The notes: generated by a model from the sequence alone, not told the origin. DNA of 40,330 nt from an uncultured Clostridia bacterium (GCA_947175655.1 CAMWNQ010000002.1:1-40330), one strand, 5' to 3'. Positions 23,775 to 33,676 are shown, counted from the first letter of the stretch. A program made the numbers and translations.

Positions 23775-26135
23775 ATGAAAATTTTAGAAGATAATAAATT
23801 TATATTTTTAGATGGCGGTATGGGTACAATGATACAGGAATCCGGAATAGAAGCCGGTCATACTCCTGAAGTCTTAGGAATTACAAATCCAGATATTATT
23901 ATAAATATACATAAAGCCTATATAGAAAGTGGTTCAGATATTATATATGCAAATACTTTCGGTGCTAACAGATTCAAGCTTGCAGATACTGAATATACAG
24001 TAAAAGAAGTGATTGAAACTGCAATAAAAAATGCAAAAACAGCTTCTGCTCTATCAGATAAAAAAGTTTTTGTTGCACTTGACATCGGCCCTATAGGACA
24101 GCTTCTTGAACCCACTGGAAATCTTACTTTTGAGGAAGCATATGAATGCTATAAGGAACAGGTTATAGCCGGTTCTGATGCTGACCTGATAGTATTTGAA
24201 ACTATGACTGATTTATATGAAGTAAAAGCAGCAGTTCTGGCAGCAAAGGAAAATACAAACAAGCCTGTTTTTGTTACTATGACATTTGAAGAAAATCAGC
24301 GTACATTCACAGGTACAAGCATAGAAAGTATGGCAGTTTTATTACAATCTTTGGAAGTTGATGCAATAGGCGTAAACTGTTCTCTTGGCCCTGATGAACT
24401 TTATCCTATAGTAAAAAAGCTTGCAGAATATACCAATCTTCCACTCATAGTAAAAGCAAATGCTGGACTTCCTGACCCTGTAACAAATCAATTCAAAGTT
24501 ACGCCGGAACAATTTGCTGAAAGTAATTATAAAATTGCAGATTTAGGAGTAAAAATATTCGGTGGTTGCTGTGGAACTTCTCCGGCACATATAAAAGTTC
24601 TTATAAATAAGATAAATCAACATAATTTTGTAGAAAGAGAATATACTCCTCAGGCACGTATATGTTCAGCGGTAAAATGTGTTGAAATAAATCAGCCAAG
24701 AATAATAGGAGAACGTATTAATCCTACAGGAAAAAAATTATTCAAACAGGCATTGCTTGACAATAATATAGATTACATTTTAAATCAGGCTATTGAACAG
24801 GTACAGGCTGGTGCTGATATACTTGATGTCAATGTAGGACTACCTGCAATAGATGAAAAAGCAATGATGATTAGTGCAGTAAAAGCGATACAATCAGTTA
24901 CAGATGTTCCGTTACAGCTTGACTCTACTATTCCTGAAGTTCTTGATGCCGGATTAAGAATTTATAACGGAAAACCTATTGTCAACTCTGTAAACGGTGA
25001 AGATGAATCACTTGAAAAAATTCTTCCTCTTGTAAAGAAATATGGTGCATCAGTAGTAGGACTTACCCTTGATAAAAATGGAATCCCAAAAACATCAGAA
25101 GGACGTTTTGCAATAGCTGAAAAGATATTAAACAAAGCCCTTGAATATGGAATTCCTAAAGAAGATGTATATATAGACTGCCTTACCCTGACAGCATCTG
25201 CTGAACAGGAAGGAGTTATGGAGACCCTTAATGCTCTTAAAAGAGTAAAAGAAGAACTGGGTCTTAAAACAGTGCTGGGAGTATCAAATATATCATTCGG
25301 ACTTCCAAACCGTGAACTTATTACACGTACTTTTCTTACAATGGCACTTCATAATGGACTTGACCTTCCTATTATAAATCCAAATATAGAGTCAATAACA
25401 GGTGCTGTAAGAGCATACAAGCTCTTAAAGGGAATAGACAAAAATTCAGTTGAGTTTATAAATATATACAGTCAGCCTGATAAAAATATGACAGCTGTTC
25501 CATCAGAAAAAAAGAATATGGATATATTTCAGGCTCTTGAAAACGGCATGAAAAATGAAGCTGTAAAAATCACATCAGAACTTTTAAGTAAGAATGATGC
25601 CATGAGTGTTATAAATAATTATCTTGTACCTGCTCTTGATGATGCAGGAAACAAATTTGAAAAAGGAAAAATATTTCTCCCACAGCTTATATTAACTGCT
25701 GGTACTGCTCAGGCTTGTTTTGAAGTAATAAAAGAAAAAATTATTCAGAAGGGTGATAAGCCAATATCAAAAGGAAAAATAGTTCTCGCTACTGTAAAGG
25801 GAGATATACACGATATAGGTAAGAATATAGTAAAAGTTCTTCTTGAAAGCTATGGATATGATGTAATTGATTTAGGAAAAGATGTAGATAAATCTTTGAT
25901 TCTTGAATCTGCTATGAAAAATCATGTAAAACTTGTAGGGCTTTCCGCACTTATGACTACTACTTTAAATGCAATGGAAGAAACAATCGAATTACTCAAC
26001 AGAGAATATCCAGAATGTAAAACAGTAGTTGGCGGAGCAGTTCTTACTCCTGATTATGCTGAAAAAATACATGCTGACTTCTATGCTAAAGATGCAAAGG
26101 AAACTGTTGACATTGCCGGAAGAATTTACAGCTGA
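23775..26135 (+). CDS. metH: B12-dependent methionine synthase lacking the reactivation domain
   Basis: A 786-residue enzyme that methylates homocysteine with methyltetrahydrofolate through cobalamin. Residues 1-290 are the homocysteine domain with zinc ligands Cys202 (GVNCSLGP) and Cys265/Cys266 (GGCCGTSP). Residues about 305-560 are the pterin-binding domain, beginning RIIGERINPTGKK. Residues 585-786 are the cobalamin cap and B12 domains, with DxHxxG as GDIHDIG (676-682, His679 being the lower ligand). The SAM-binding reactivation domain present in E. coli MetH (about 1,200 residues) is absent; in many Clostridia this is a separate or missing function. AAAAGGAAG lies upstream of the ATG. 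No B12 or SAM riboswitch is seen. Confidence 0.93.
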   Translation: MKILEDNKFIFLDGGMGTMIQESGIEAGHTPEVLGITNPDIIINIHKAYIESGSDIIYANTFGANRFKLADTEYTVKEVIETAIKNAKTASALSDKKVFVALDIGPIGQLLEPTGNLTFEEAYECYKEQVIAGSDADLIVFETMTDLYEVKAAVLAAKENTNKPVFVTMTFEENQRTFTGTSIESMAVLLQSLEVDAIGVNCSLGPDELYPIVKKLAEYTNLPLIVKANAGLPDPVTNQFKVTPEQFAESNYKIADLGVKIFGGCCGTSPAHIKVLINKINQHNFVEREYTPQARICSAVKCVEINQPRIIGERINPTGKKLFKQALLDNNIDYILNQAIEQVQAGADILDVNVGLPAIDEKAMMISAVKAIQSVTDVPLQLDSTIPEVLDAGLRIYNGKPIVNSVNGEDESLEKILPLVKKYGASVVGLTLDKNGIPKTSEGRFAIAEKILNKALEYGIPKEDVYIDCLTLTASAEQEGVMETLNALKRVKEELGLKTVLGVSNISFGLPNRELITRTFLTMALHNGLDLPIINPNIESITGAVRAYKLLKGIDKNSVEFINIYSQPDKNMTAVPSEKKNMDIFQALENGMKNEAVKITSELLSKNDAMSVINNYLVPALDDAGNKFEKGKIFLPQLILTAGTAQACFEVIKEKIIQKGDKPISKGKIVLATVKGDIHDIGKNIVKVLLESYGYDVIDLGKDVDKSLILESAMKNHVKLVGLSALMTTTLNAMEETIELLNREYPECKTVVGGAVLTPDYAEKIHADFYAKDAKETVDIAGRIYS

Positions 26136-26145
26136 TTTTAATCAG
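26132..26145 (+). terminator. Weak hairpin at the metH stop codon
   Basis: CTGATT and AATCAG form a short, AT-rich stem with almost no loop, followed by only scattered T. It may be a poor terminator or chance. Confidence 0.25.
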
Positions 26146-26208
26146 ATATTATCTTTTAAAAAGGCATTAATATTATAATTAATTTTCACAAAAAAAATTG
26201 TTTTTATA

Positions 26209-26238
26209 TTGACAGTCAAAACATTATATTGCTATAAT
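26209..26238 (+). promoter_or_regulatory. Promoter of the lipoprotein pseudogene
   Basis: A consensus TTGACA (26209-26214), an 18-bp spacer and a consensus TATAAT (26233-26238) precede the lipoprotein start by 31 bp. The promoter is still intact although the gene is broken. Confidence 0.75.
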
Positions 26239-26269
26239 ATAAATATAGTAAAAAAATGAGGTGATTATT

Positions 26270-27072
26270 ATGAAAAATAATATTATCATAATTTTAACAT
26301 CTCTAATCATTGCTTGCTCCCTTACTGCCTGCGGAAATACTGAACTTGAAAACGTTGCTCCTGTCAACGATATAAATTCATCTGTTTCCGAAAGCGATAC
26401 AGATAATGCAAGGGAAGATAATCAAGAAAACAATGAAATTAAAGATTTTTCAGAACCAGAAATTACTGATTATTCACAAATGGCAGACTTAATAACTTAT
26501 ACTCCTGAAACTCCCGAAGAATTCAAAGATAAAAATGTAATTGAAACTTACTCAAAGTTATGTTATGCTATCTCTATGAATATAGATGATATTGCCGAAG
26601 CAAGCGACGGACTTCTAATAGCAAAAGTTAATGGATTTTCATATACAGCTCTTGGAGATTCTGAATATGGTAAAATACCTTGGACTATAATTCATACAAC
26701 CATTCACAAAAATTTAATATTAAAGCCGGCACGGATATAGATATTTATACATTCGACGGATATGTTTCAATGCGTGATAGTCTTGGCAATATATTATATT
26801 AGACTGGTGGAAAATACGGCGACGAAATCAACAAACCGTCTAAAGAAGAAATCGACAACACTATCTATCACGAAAACACTGATAGCAGTGAACTACCTAT
26901 AATCGGACAAGAATACGCATTTTATGTAACAACAAGAGATGACGACATCTATGAATTAACGGGTGAACAATATAGTATTTTACTTAAATGTGATGATACA
27001 TTTATAAGAAAAAATATAAATAATAATATAGAGACTTACTCCCTTGAAGAACTGAACAGACTTTTAAATTAA
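26270..27072 (+). pseudogene. Broken lipoprotein gene (frameshift plus in-frame TAG)
   Basis: The first part encodes a lipoprotein: a short basic N-terminus, a hydrophobic signal, and the lipobox LTACG with the acylated Cys, then an acidic Asp/Glu/Asn-rich linker. The start is the ATG at 26270 with GAGGTG upstream. The frame ends at 26740. Past the A-run at 26708-26712 a second frame continues the protein (FNIKAGTDIDIYTFDGYVS), as if one A was lost. That frame is stopped by a TAG at 26800-26802, where a Trp codon would fit (ILY-W-TGGKYGDE), and then runs clear to a TAA at 27070. Two independent lesions argue for a true pseudogene and against one sequencing error. The family is not recognised. 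Confidence 0.75.
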
Positions 27073-27079
27073 AAATAAA

Positions 27080-27108
27080 GGCGGACTGTTAACAATCCGC
27101 CATTTTTT
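27080..27108. terminator. Bidirectional terminator between convergent genes
   Basis: GGCGGA and TCCGCC pair, with TGTT/AACA also able to pair inside, and six T follow on the plus strand. On the minus strand the hairpin is followed by TTTATTTTT. It separates the plus-strand lipoprotein pseudogene from the minus-strand polysaccharide operon, overlapping the stop codon of the latter's last gene. Confidence 0.8.
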
Positions 27109-28021
27109 GTACTCTCTTATATATATTTCCGATTATAAATGCAATAAAATCAGCAAGTATAGAGGACAAACGCATTACAAGAACAAAAAGCATTATTTTT
27201 TCCTCAAAAATACTTCCACACACAAAGAGCATTACTGATTCTCTTATACCAATCCCCCCTGGAGCTCCCGGAGTTACAAAACCGATTATCCAAGCAAACA
27301 TAAATGCCCCGGTAAAAGATATTATTTCTGATGTTCTGGCATCTTTTCCAAAAATTAAGGTGAGTGATATAAAATACATAGATGCTGAAAAAATACCATT
27401 CAGAATATAATAAAGAATACCTTGAAGAAGTTGAAGTCTGTTGCCTCTTTCAAAAGCCTTTGAATATCTTGAAATATATTCTTTTAATTTTTCCTTGAAT
27501 CTGATATAAAGAACCAAAAATAAAACAATAAGTATAACAGTTCCTGAAATTCCTACAATCAAGAAATTTTTTCCGTATTTCCGAATTAAATCTGAAATAG
27601 TTCCCCCAAGTAATATTATGGATATTATTCCGGTTGATATTACACAAAAAAGAATGTCAAAAACAGTTGCACAAGCAACATCTATATGACTTATATGCAT
27701 ATCTGATGCAAGCTTATTTCTTCCGACATACTGAAAAACATTCCCTGGGAGATATTTATATATATTTGAACGTGTATAGACTGGCATTGCTGAAGAAAAA
27801 GGTATTTTCTTCCCTGAAAGTGACTGAGTAAACACAAGCCACGGAAAACATCCAAACATTATCAGTAAAGTCTGAATTATAATACTTATTACAAGTGAAA
27901 ATATTACTTTTCCGGACTTCATCTGATTAAAATCAATATTCATTCCTGCAAATCTCTTTATAAGAAATACAAGTGCAATGATAACTATTAAATTTCCGAC
28001 AACCTTAAGAATCTTTTTCAT
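27089..28021 (-). CDS. AglD/UPF0104-like membrane protein (possible flippase-type)
   Basis: A 310-residue membrane protein with about eight helices, of the lysylphosphatidylglycerol synthase transmembrane (UPF0104, AglD-like) family. The hallmark FVTPGAPGGIGIRESVM lies near residue 250, and YLPGNVFQYVGRNKLA near residue 90. The family includes proteins that handle polyprenyl-linked sugars or phospholipids. The start at 28021 is used: GAGGA lies 5 nt upstream and overlaps the GTG at 28033. It overlaps the preceding glycosyltransferase by 17 nt. With the GT2 and GT-C-like genes it may help supply polyprenyl-phosphate sugar outside the membrane; this is inference. Confidence 0.8.
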   Translation of the reverse strand: MKKILKVVGNLIVIIALVFLIKRFAGMNIDFNQMKSGKVIFSLVISIIIQTLLIMFGCFPWLVFTQSLSGKKIPFSSAMPVYTRSNIYKYLPGNVFQYVGRNKLASDMHISHIDVACATVFDILFCVISTGIISIILLGGTISDLIRKYGKNFLIVGISGTVILIVLFLVLYIRFKEKLKEYISRYSKAFERGNRLQLLQGILYYILNGIFSASMYFISLTLIFGKDARTSEIISFTGAFMFAWIIGFVTPGAPGGIGIRESVMLFVCGSIFEEKIMLFVLVMRLSSILADFIAFIIGNIYKRVQKMADC

Positions 28022-28991
28022 AAAAATCCTCACTTATCTTCAAAATCAAATCTGCAAGTTTCTGAGGATTTCCCATTTCCACAAAAAATATGTCCTTATC
28101 AGATTCATTGTAAAGTTCATGGGTAGCCTGATTATCTCCAAGAATCATAGGCTTATTCATTGCCCTGTATATATATGCCTTACCCGGAATAGTACGTTTT
28201 GCTTTCATTATATTGCCATCAAAGTGACCGGCAAGACATAAATCAACTCCTGCGATTTTTTCAGCAAGTTTATCTTGTGGAAGCCATTCAATAAATTCTG
28301 TAATCTTTTCACCTTTTTTTATATTGTTTTTACCAAGAGGGCCTATGAATATAAACTTTATATTTTCTTTGTTTTCAAGAATTTCAATTGCATCAAGTAT
28401 AACCTGAACTCCCTGCAAAGGCAGTACACTTCCGAAATAAAGAACAGTAAATTTATTATTTTTAGGCATCTGACGTGGATAATATATATTTTTGTCGGCT
28501 TCAAGATAAAGGACTTTCATTTTATTTCTGGGATATTTAAATTCCTCACAGAAATAAGAGCCGTGAGCTTTTGTATCACATATTGCAAGTTCAGCAGACT
28601 GGAGAGTTATTCTGTCAATGTATTTTATAAATTTTCCTATTAGACTTTGTGGTCTAAACTTTTTTCTGTCAAAACAGAGAGTATCATACATTGATATAAA
28701 GAAATCTTCTATTATGGGTTTTTTTAAAAGCTTATGCTTAAAAACAGGAATTACAAGCTGAGGAGCAAAAGCAATAAAACTCATATCAAAATCATTCATA
28801 TTAACTTTTAAAATCTCCTTATATACATAAATAAGTCTTTTAAAATAGCTTTTCTTTGGAGAGCTTATTATTTTAAGTGCATTTCCATTTTCTTCAAGTA
28901 TTCTTATTTCCTGACATATTCTAAGATAATCAGAATTCTTTGTACTGACAAAAAGTATATTTTTATTTTTTATCTCTGTTATATTCACCAT
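28005..28991 (-). CDS. GT4-type glycosyltransferase
   Basis: A 328-residue GT-B-fold glycosyltransferase. FTVLYFGSVLPLQGVQVILDA begins the C-terminal nucleotide-sugar domain, and IKFIFIGPLG follows. The acceptor-side N-terminal half begins NILFVSTKNSDYLRICQEIRIL. The C-terminal acidic ExxxxxxxE region is less clear than in the other GT4 proteins of this operon. The sugar is not predictable. It overlaps the GT2 gene by 29 nt and the UPF0104-like gene by 17 nt, so the three are tightly coupled. The ATG at 28991 has TAAGGTGAA upstream. Confidence 0.82.
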   Translation of the reverse strand: MVNITEIKNKNILFVSTKNSDYLRICQEIRILEENGNALKIISSPKKSYFKRLIYVYKEILKVNMNDFDMSFIAFAPQLVIPVFKHKLLKKPIIEDFFISMYDTLCFDRKKFRPQSLIGKFIKYIDRITLQSAELAICDTKAHGSYFCEEFKYPRNKMKVLYLEADKNIYYPRQMPKNNKFTVLYFGSVLPLQGVQVILDAIEILENKENIKFIFIGPLGKNNIKKGEKITEFIEWLPQDKLAEKIAGVDLCLAGHFDGNIMKAKRTIPGKAYIYRAMNKPMILGDNQATHELYNESDKDIFFVEMGNPQKLADLILKISEDFYEKDS

Positions 28992-29937
28992 TATTCACCT
29001 TATCACAGTCTGCTTTTCTTACTCTATATTGTACATCTTCAAGAATTTTTCTGTTTGCAGCAATAGTATCCCCAAGAAGCCCTATTGCGATTGTCTGGAA
29101 TCCCATCATAAGAAGTACAGCCGTAAGTATAAGCGATTGTATATGTCCGCCGCCATCTCCCATAAACATATAAACAAGAAAACGTATTCCAAGAACAAGT
29201 CCGAGAATAAACATTACCGAACCGATTGTACCAAAGAACTTCAAAGGTTTATACATTACAAAAGAACGAGTAATTACAGTAGATGAACGTTTCATATAAC
29301 GCCACATACTTGAAAAGAGCCTTGATGGACGTGTTTCAGGATTTGTTCTTATAGGCACAGAAGTCATAGCTGTTTTATTATGACCTGCCTGTATAATAGT
29401 TTCCAGAGTATAAGTATACTCATTTACAACATTAAGTCTGAGTGCAGCATCACGTGAATAAGCTCTGAATCCGCTTGGAGCGTCTGGAATATCAGTATTT
29501 GAAGCTACTCTAACAACCCAGCTTCCAAGATGCTGAAATTTTTTCTTTTTCCATGAAAAATGCTCTGTTTCATCAATAGGTCTTTCACCAATTACTATAT
29601 CTGCCTTATTTTCAAGAATAGGTCTTACTATTTTTTCAATATCAGCACCACAGTACTGATTATCAGCATCAGTATTTACAATAATATCTGCACCAAGATG
29701 AAGACAGGCATCAATACCTGCCATAAATCCTTTTGCAAGTCCCTTATTCTGTTTGAATGATATTATATGATGAAATCCGAGTTCACGAGCTTTTGCTACA
29801 GTCTTATCTTTACTGCCATCATTTATTATCAAATATTCTATGGTATCTATTCCGTCAATATGCTTTGGAAGGTCATTATAAGCCAGTTCAAGGGTTTTCT
29901 CCTCATTGTAGCATGGTATCTGTATAATAAGTTTCAT
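28963..29937 (-). CDS. GT2 glycosyltransferase, polyprenyl-phosphate-sugar synthase type
   Basis: A 324-residue DPM1/GtrB-like enzyme. The GT-A domain (1-230) begins IIQIPCYNEEKTL, has LIINDGSKDKT, and the metal-binding DxD is D90-A-D92 in VNTDADNQY. Two hydrophobic segments at about 237-262 and 270-297 form the membrane anchor seen in polyprenyl-phosphate glycosyltransferases. The likely product is an undecaprenyl-phosphate-linked sugar used by a GT-C enzyme outside; the 835-residue gene upstream is a candidate user. AAAGGAAG lies upstream of the ATG. Confidence 0.88.
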   Translation of the reverse strand: MKLIIQIPCYNEEKTLELAYNDLPKHIDGIDTIEYLIINDGSKDKTVAKARELGFHHIISFKQNKGLAKGFMAGIDACLHLGADIIVNTDADNQYCGADIEKIVRPILENKADIVIGERPIDETEHFSWKKKKFQHLGSWVVRVASNTDIPDAPSGFRAYSRDAALRLNVVNEYTYTLETIIQAGHNKTAMTSVPIRTNPETRPSRLFSSMWRYMKRSSTVITRSFVMYKPLKFFGTIGSVMFILGLVLGIRFLVYMFMGDGGGHIQSLILTAVLLMMGFQTIAIGLLGDTIAANRKILEDVQYRVRKADCDKVNNGEYNRDKK

Positions 29938-29979
29938 TTTTTAAAAACTTCCTTTCACGTTATAATTAACAGTTTCATT

Positions 29980-32454
29980 TCAGGAGGCTGAAAATGATAT
30001 TGATTTAAGAGGAATACCAAGCATACGTGAATCATTCGGATTTGCCTGCGAGGCGTTCCAGAGATTAGTTTTTATTGTAATAAAATTCTCACCGTCATTT
30101 ATCATATATTTAGGTATGTTAAAATGAATATCCTCACAGTTGCTATAAGAATTTATTAAAATAGTTCCAACTTTTTTGTCATTAATATAAAATTCAAGAT
30201 TAAGTTCTTCAATGTCAATATTGTCAAATGGTATAACTGTACCAAAAGCAACAGTCACATTATAATCAGACGGATAAAGCTTAGTTAGAATTTCAATTTC
30301 ATTTTCTGATGACCAGCAGAAATCATTCTCAAGATTATAAAACCCATTGAAAAGTTGATAATCTTCTGATACTTTGTAATTCAATTTATATTTTTCAAAT
30401 GAATACAAGAATATATCATCTCTGTATTCAAGAAATTTATAAGACATCGGTATAAGTTCACCTGTATGACCGGAATCATCTTCAGAATGTTCTATAGTAT
30501 TTTTATAGATTGTAACAAAATCATCAGAAGACTGCATTTTATTAGTAATATAAAAGATTTTGTCATATTTAACCTGAAGTTCTGCAAACTGATTTTCATT
30601 GAATTCAAAATATGGATATACATCAGCACCTGTAATATTTCTTATTGGCAGAAAAAGAGATGATGTATAAAATTTATCCATAACAACACAATCATCATCT
30701 GAAATAATATCACATATATCTTCCATTACTGCCCATTCCATTCGTGTATCGTCTTTGGCATTCATAAGGAAAATATCATAAGGATATACTACAAGCATTC
30801 CGGCAACAGATACTGGATAAATAAGTTTTCTTCCAAATCTATCAAGGGTAAGCATTCCAAATATTACTGCAACAGAAATAAATGGTACAAGATACCTTGA
30901 ATAATAGAAATAATATTGTATATCATACCTTAGAAAAGCTGAATATATGAGAATACAATAAAAAAACATAAGAAAAACAGTAAGTCTCGAATTTTTCTGA
31001 ATATAGAATTTAGGAGAAATCAGTGCAAATATAACTGCAAGGGGTATCAGAATTATTCCTGCATTACAAATAAATCCCCATAATGTAACAACATTTGCAT
31101 CTTTTAACGTATCATACTTTGAAAATGCCTTTATAACAATAAATAATACTGGCAATATTATAAGTAATGACAAAAATATTTTAAAAATCTTATTTTCAGA
31201 AGCTTTCTTATTAAAGACGGTCTTATCAAATTTTTTTGTATTCTTTCTGCCATATCCTGATACAAAAAATACAAATATAACAGATATAATTAATAATGTC
31301 ATACTGAATACAGCAACAACTATATTTAAATTGCTTACATCAATACCGCCTACAAAAACAGGACTATAATTATTCATAGTATAAGCAGGTTGTACATTTC
31401 TCATACAAAAATAACTTATAAGATAACCTATAGCTGTAACAGGCATTAATATAGCATACTGTTTCTCACGTGTAAAGAAATACATTCCACCATATATCAT
31501 AAAGAAAAGTGGTATCATAGTATATATTGAAACGTGATAACAACCAAAAACCGCAACAGGTAAAATTGAAAGCCATTTATTATCCGGATTTTCATCATCT
31601 GTCATAAAATACATAAACATTAACGGGATAAGTGCAAGGAACATTTCTGTAAGCGTTGATTTCGCCGACCATATAACAACTGGTGCAGAGGAACTTATAA
31701 TACAAGCACATAAACAAGACCAGTTTTTAAGCTTTAAATTATGACATATAAAATAAACAAGGAAAATCATACACATATAAAATATAGTTTCTACATCTGT
31801 CATATTTTCCATACCGAAAAGCTCTCCCCACATAGCAAGCATTGCGGTATAAGTAGGTATGCCGTGAAAAATTCCGGAAACTCTGCTGACATTAAAATCA
31901 AATATTCCCTCTGCTGGAAAATTACTGCTTAAAATATCATAGCCCCTCATATAATTTATTACCCAATATTCAAAAGCATCTCTTTCTTCCTGAGTTTCGA
32001 GTTTATGATATTCTTCAAAATCTTTTTGCTTAGCATTATCACTGTTCATAAGAGCTATAGCCTGCATCTGATAAACGCCTTGGTCTTGTCCCATACCAAA
32101 AACCTCATTTTTTAATTTTACAAATGGAAATGCAAGCATACATATAATTACAGGTATGAGCATAGATTTTATCGAGAAGTCACATTTAAATATTCCATTT
32201 TTCAAAGATTTACGCCGGATTATCAAAATTGATGCAAAAAGAAAAATATCAAGTATAAGTGACAACGCTCCGGCTCTGAAAAGCGAAAACTTATCTATTA
32301 CAAAAAGTCCCATACTGCTGAATACATAACTGAAAAAAAACCATGTGACACCAAGTACAGAAGATTCTATTATATTTTTCTCCCTGAACCATACTACAGA
32401 AAGCAAGACGGAAAAAATAACTGCACTTAAACAAACAACTGAAAAAGAACTCAT
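29980..32454 (-). CDS. Large multi-pass membrane protein, GT-C-like glycosyltransferase candidate
   Basis: An 824-residue protein from the ATG at 32454. About twelve or more membrane helices occupy residues 1-560. The first large loop holds GMGQDQGVYQMQAIALMNSD; a DQG near the membrane face resembles the acidic catalytic position of GT-C enzymes such as ArnT/GT39. The C-terminal 260 residues are soluble and beta-rich and look like a carbohydrate-binding or sandwich domain. It lies between the GT2 gene and the GT4 pair. The start overlaps the preceding gene's stop (ATGA, 4 nt). It could add sugars from a polyprenyl-phosphate donor to the growing or exported glycan. The exact family is not known to me. 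Confidence 0.72.
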   Translation of the reverse strand: MSSFSVVCLSAVIFSVLLSVVWFREKNIIESSVLGVTWFFFSYVFSSMGLFVIDKFSLFRAGALSLILDIFLFASILIIRRKSLKNGIFKCDFSIKSMLIPVIICMLAFPFVKLKNEVFGMGQDQGVYQMQAIALMNSDNAKQKDFEEYHKLETQEERDAFEYWVINYMRGYDILSSNFPAEGIFDFNVSRVSGIFHGIPTYTAMLAMWGELFGMENMTDVETIFYMCMIFLVYFICHNLKLKNWSCLCACIISSSAPVVIWSAKSTLTEMFLALIPLMFMYFMTDDENPDNKWLSILPVAVFGCYHVSIYTMIPLFFMIYGGMYFFTREKQYAILMPVTAIGYLISYFCMRNVQPAYTMNNYSPVFVGGIDVSNLNIVVAVFSMTLLIISVIFVFFVSGYGRKNTKKFDKTVFNKKASENKIFKIFLSLLIILPVLFIVIKAFSKYDTLKDANVVTLWGFICNAGIILIPLAVIFALISPKFYIQKNSRLTVFLMFFYCILIYSAFLRYDIQYYFYYSRYLVPFISVAVIFGMLTLDRFGRKLIYPVSVAGMLVVYPYDIFLMNAKDDTRMEWAVMEDICDIISDDDCVVMDKFYTSSLFLPIRNITGADVYPYFEFNENQFAELQVKYDKIFYITNKMQSSDDFVTIYKNTIEHSEDDSGHTGELIPMSYKFLEYRDDIFLYSFEKYKLNYKVSEDYQLFNGFYNLENDFCWSSENEIEILTKLYPSDYNVTVAFGTVIPFDNIDIEELNLEFYINDKKVGTILINSYSNCEDIHFNIPKYMINDGENFITIKTNLWNASQANPNDSRMLGIPLKSISFSAS

Positions 32455-33671
32455 ATTTTGATATTGTCCTTTCCGTTCATAAGACACACTTTTTCAATTA
32501 TATCCCTGAACTTTTTCATAATAACATTCCATTCATAATTTTCTGCAATATATTTTTCTGCATTTTTACACATAATACTATATTCATCATTATGGGAAAA
32601 AATATAATCAATAATCCCTTCAAACTCAAAATAATTCATATAATAAAGACCCGCATTACTTTTAATGCAATGACCTTTTAAAACTTCACATTCACCATTT
32701 ACTATAACAGGTATTGAAAGTTTCATAGCTTCAAGTACGGAAATTGAAAGACTTTCAAATTTTGACGGAAGTATAAGACATTTTGCACCAGAAATTCCAC
32801 TAAATTTATCTTCTTCACTTACAAATCCAAGACTGATTATATCTTTATGCTTCGGAATATCACATACTTTTTTGCCCATAAGAACCAGTTTAATATTGCT
32901 CTGAGGATTACGTTTTTTATACTCGACAAAATATTTAAAAAGCATCGGACAGTTTTTTCCCTCATCAATACGCCCTACATATATTATATAATCATCATAT
33001 ATACTGAATTTTTTTCGGAATTCATCTTTATTGGATATGCTTGGAACTTCAACGCCTGTTCCCATTACATCGGAAATAATATTATTACAATTAAAAAGAT
33101 TCTGAACAAGCTGTTTTTCCTCATCAGTAAGAAATATATAAGCTTTAGGCATTCTGAATATTTTTTCAAAAGTCTTGAAATGTATAAAAGGTTCTTCATG
33201 AGCGGTCGGAATAAATATAGATTTCTCTGCAACCTCTGGAAGTCCCTTTACTGAAAGATAATAAAGATATGTCACAAATATAAATACATCATACTTATCT
33301 TTATTTTGTTTTATATATTCTATTGCATCAGGACAATAAGGACCTTGCTTTTCAAACCATATTTCTTCATGGGAAATATCAGGATTATTTTCCTGCAATG
33401 ACTTGAGATATTTTCCATTATATTCATTAAAATCACTGGCTCTCTCTTTCAGGACAGAAAAACGTAGTACATTTACATTGTTAATTATTTCTCTGTCAAA
33501 TTTATAATAATCTGCCCACGTTGTATATTCAAGAGCTTTTGTAGTTATAACATCAACTTCAAAATTTTCAGAATCATCAGCAAGACGTTCGGCAATAAGA
33601 CGTGTATAATATTCTGAACCGCCATTGACTTCAATACCATATCTCTGATTTACAAGTGCAATCTTTTTCAT
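32451..33671 (-). CDS. GT4-type glycosyltransferase (paralog of the next gene)
   Basis: A 406-residue GT-B glycosyltransferase. IIYVGRIDEGKN opens the donor domain, and KFESLSISVLEAMKLSIPVIV holds the ExxxxxxxE motif. The acceptor domain begins IALVNQRYGIEVNGGSEYYTRL. The start at 33671 (MKKIAL) is used because GGGGAG is 8 nt upstream; ATG at 33677 is too close. Its C-terminus (LYYMNYFEFEGIIDYIFSHND) closely matches that of the upstream gene at 33677, so the two are tandem paralogs, perhaps adding successive similar sugars. Confidence 0.9.
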   Translation of the reverse strand: MKKIALVNQRYGIEVNGGSEYYTRLIAERLADDSENFEVDVITTKALEYTTWADYYKFDREIINNVNVLRFSVLKERASDFNEYNGKYLKSLQENNPDISHEEIWFEKQGPYCPDAIEYIKQNKDKYDVFIFVTYLYYLSVKGLPEVAEKSIFIPTAHEEPFIHFKTFEKIFRMPKAYIFLTDEEKQLVQNLFNCNNIISDVMGTGVEVPSISNKDEFRKKFSIYDDYIIYVGRIDEGKNCPMLFKYFVEYKKRNPQSNIKLVLMGKKVCDIPKHKDIISLGFVSEEDKFSGISGAKCLILPSKFESLSISVLEAMKLSIPVIVNGECEVLKGHCIKSNAGLYYMNYFEFEGIIDYIFSHNDEYSIMCKNAEKYIAENYEWNVIMKKFRDIIEKVCLMNGKDNIKI

Positions 33672-33676
33672 AATCA

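Noticed and set aside
26700..26720. The frameshift as programmed frameshifting or a single sequencing error
   Set aside because: No pseudoknot or slippery heptamer with downstream structure was seen, and a second lesion (TAG at 26800) in the resumed frame makes a real pseudogene more likely.
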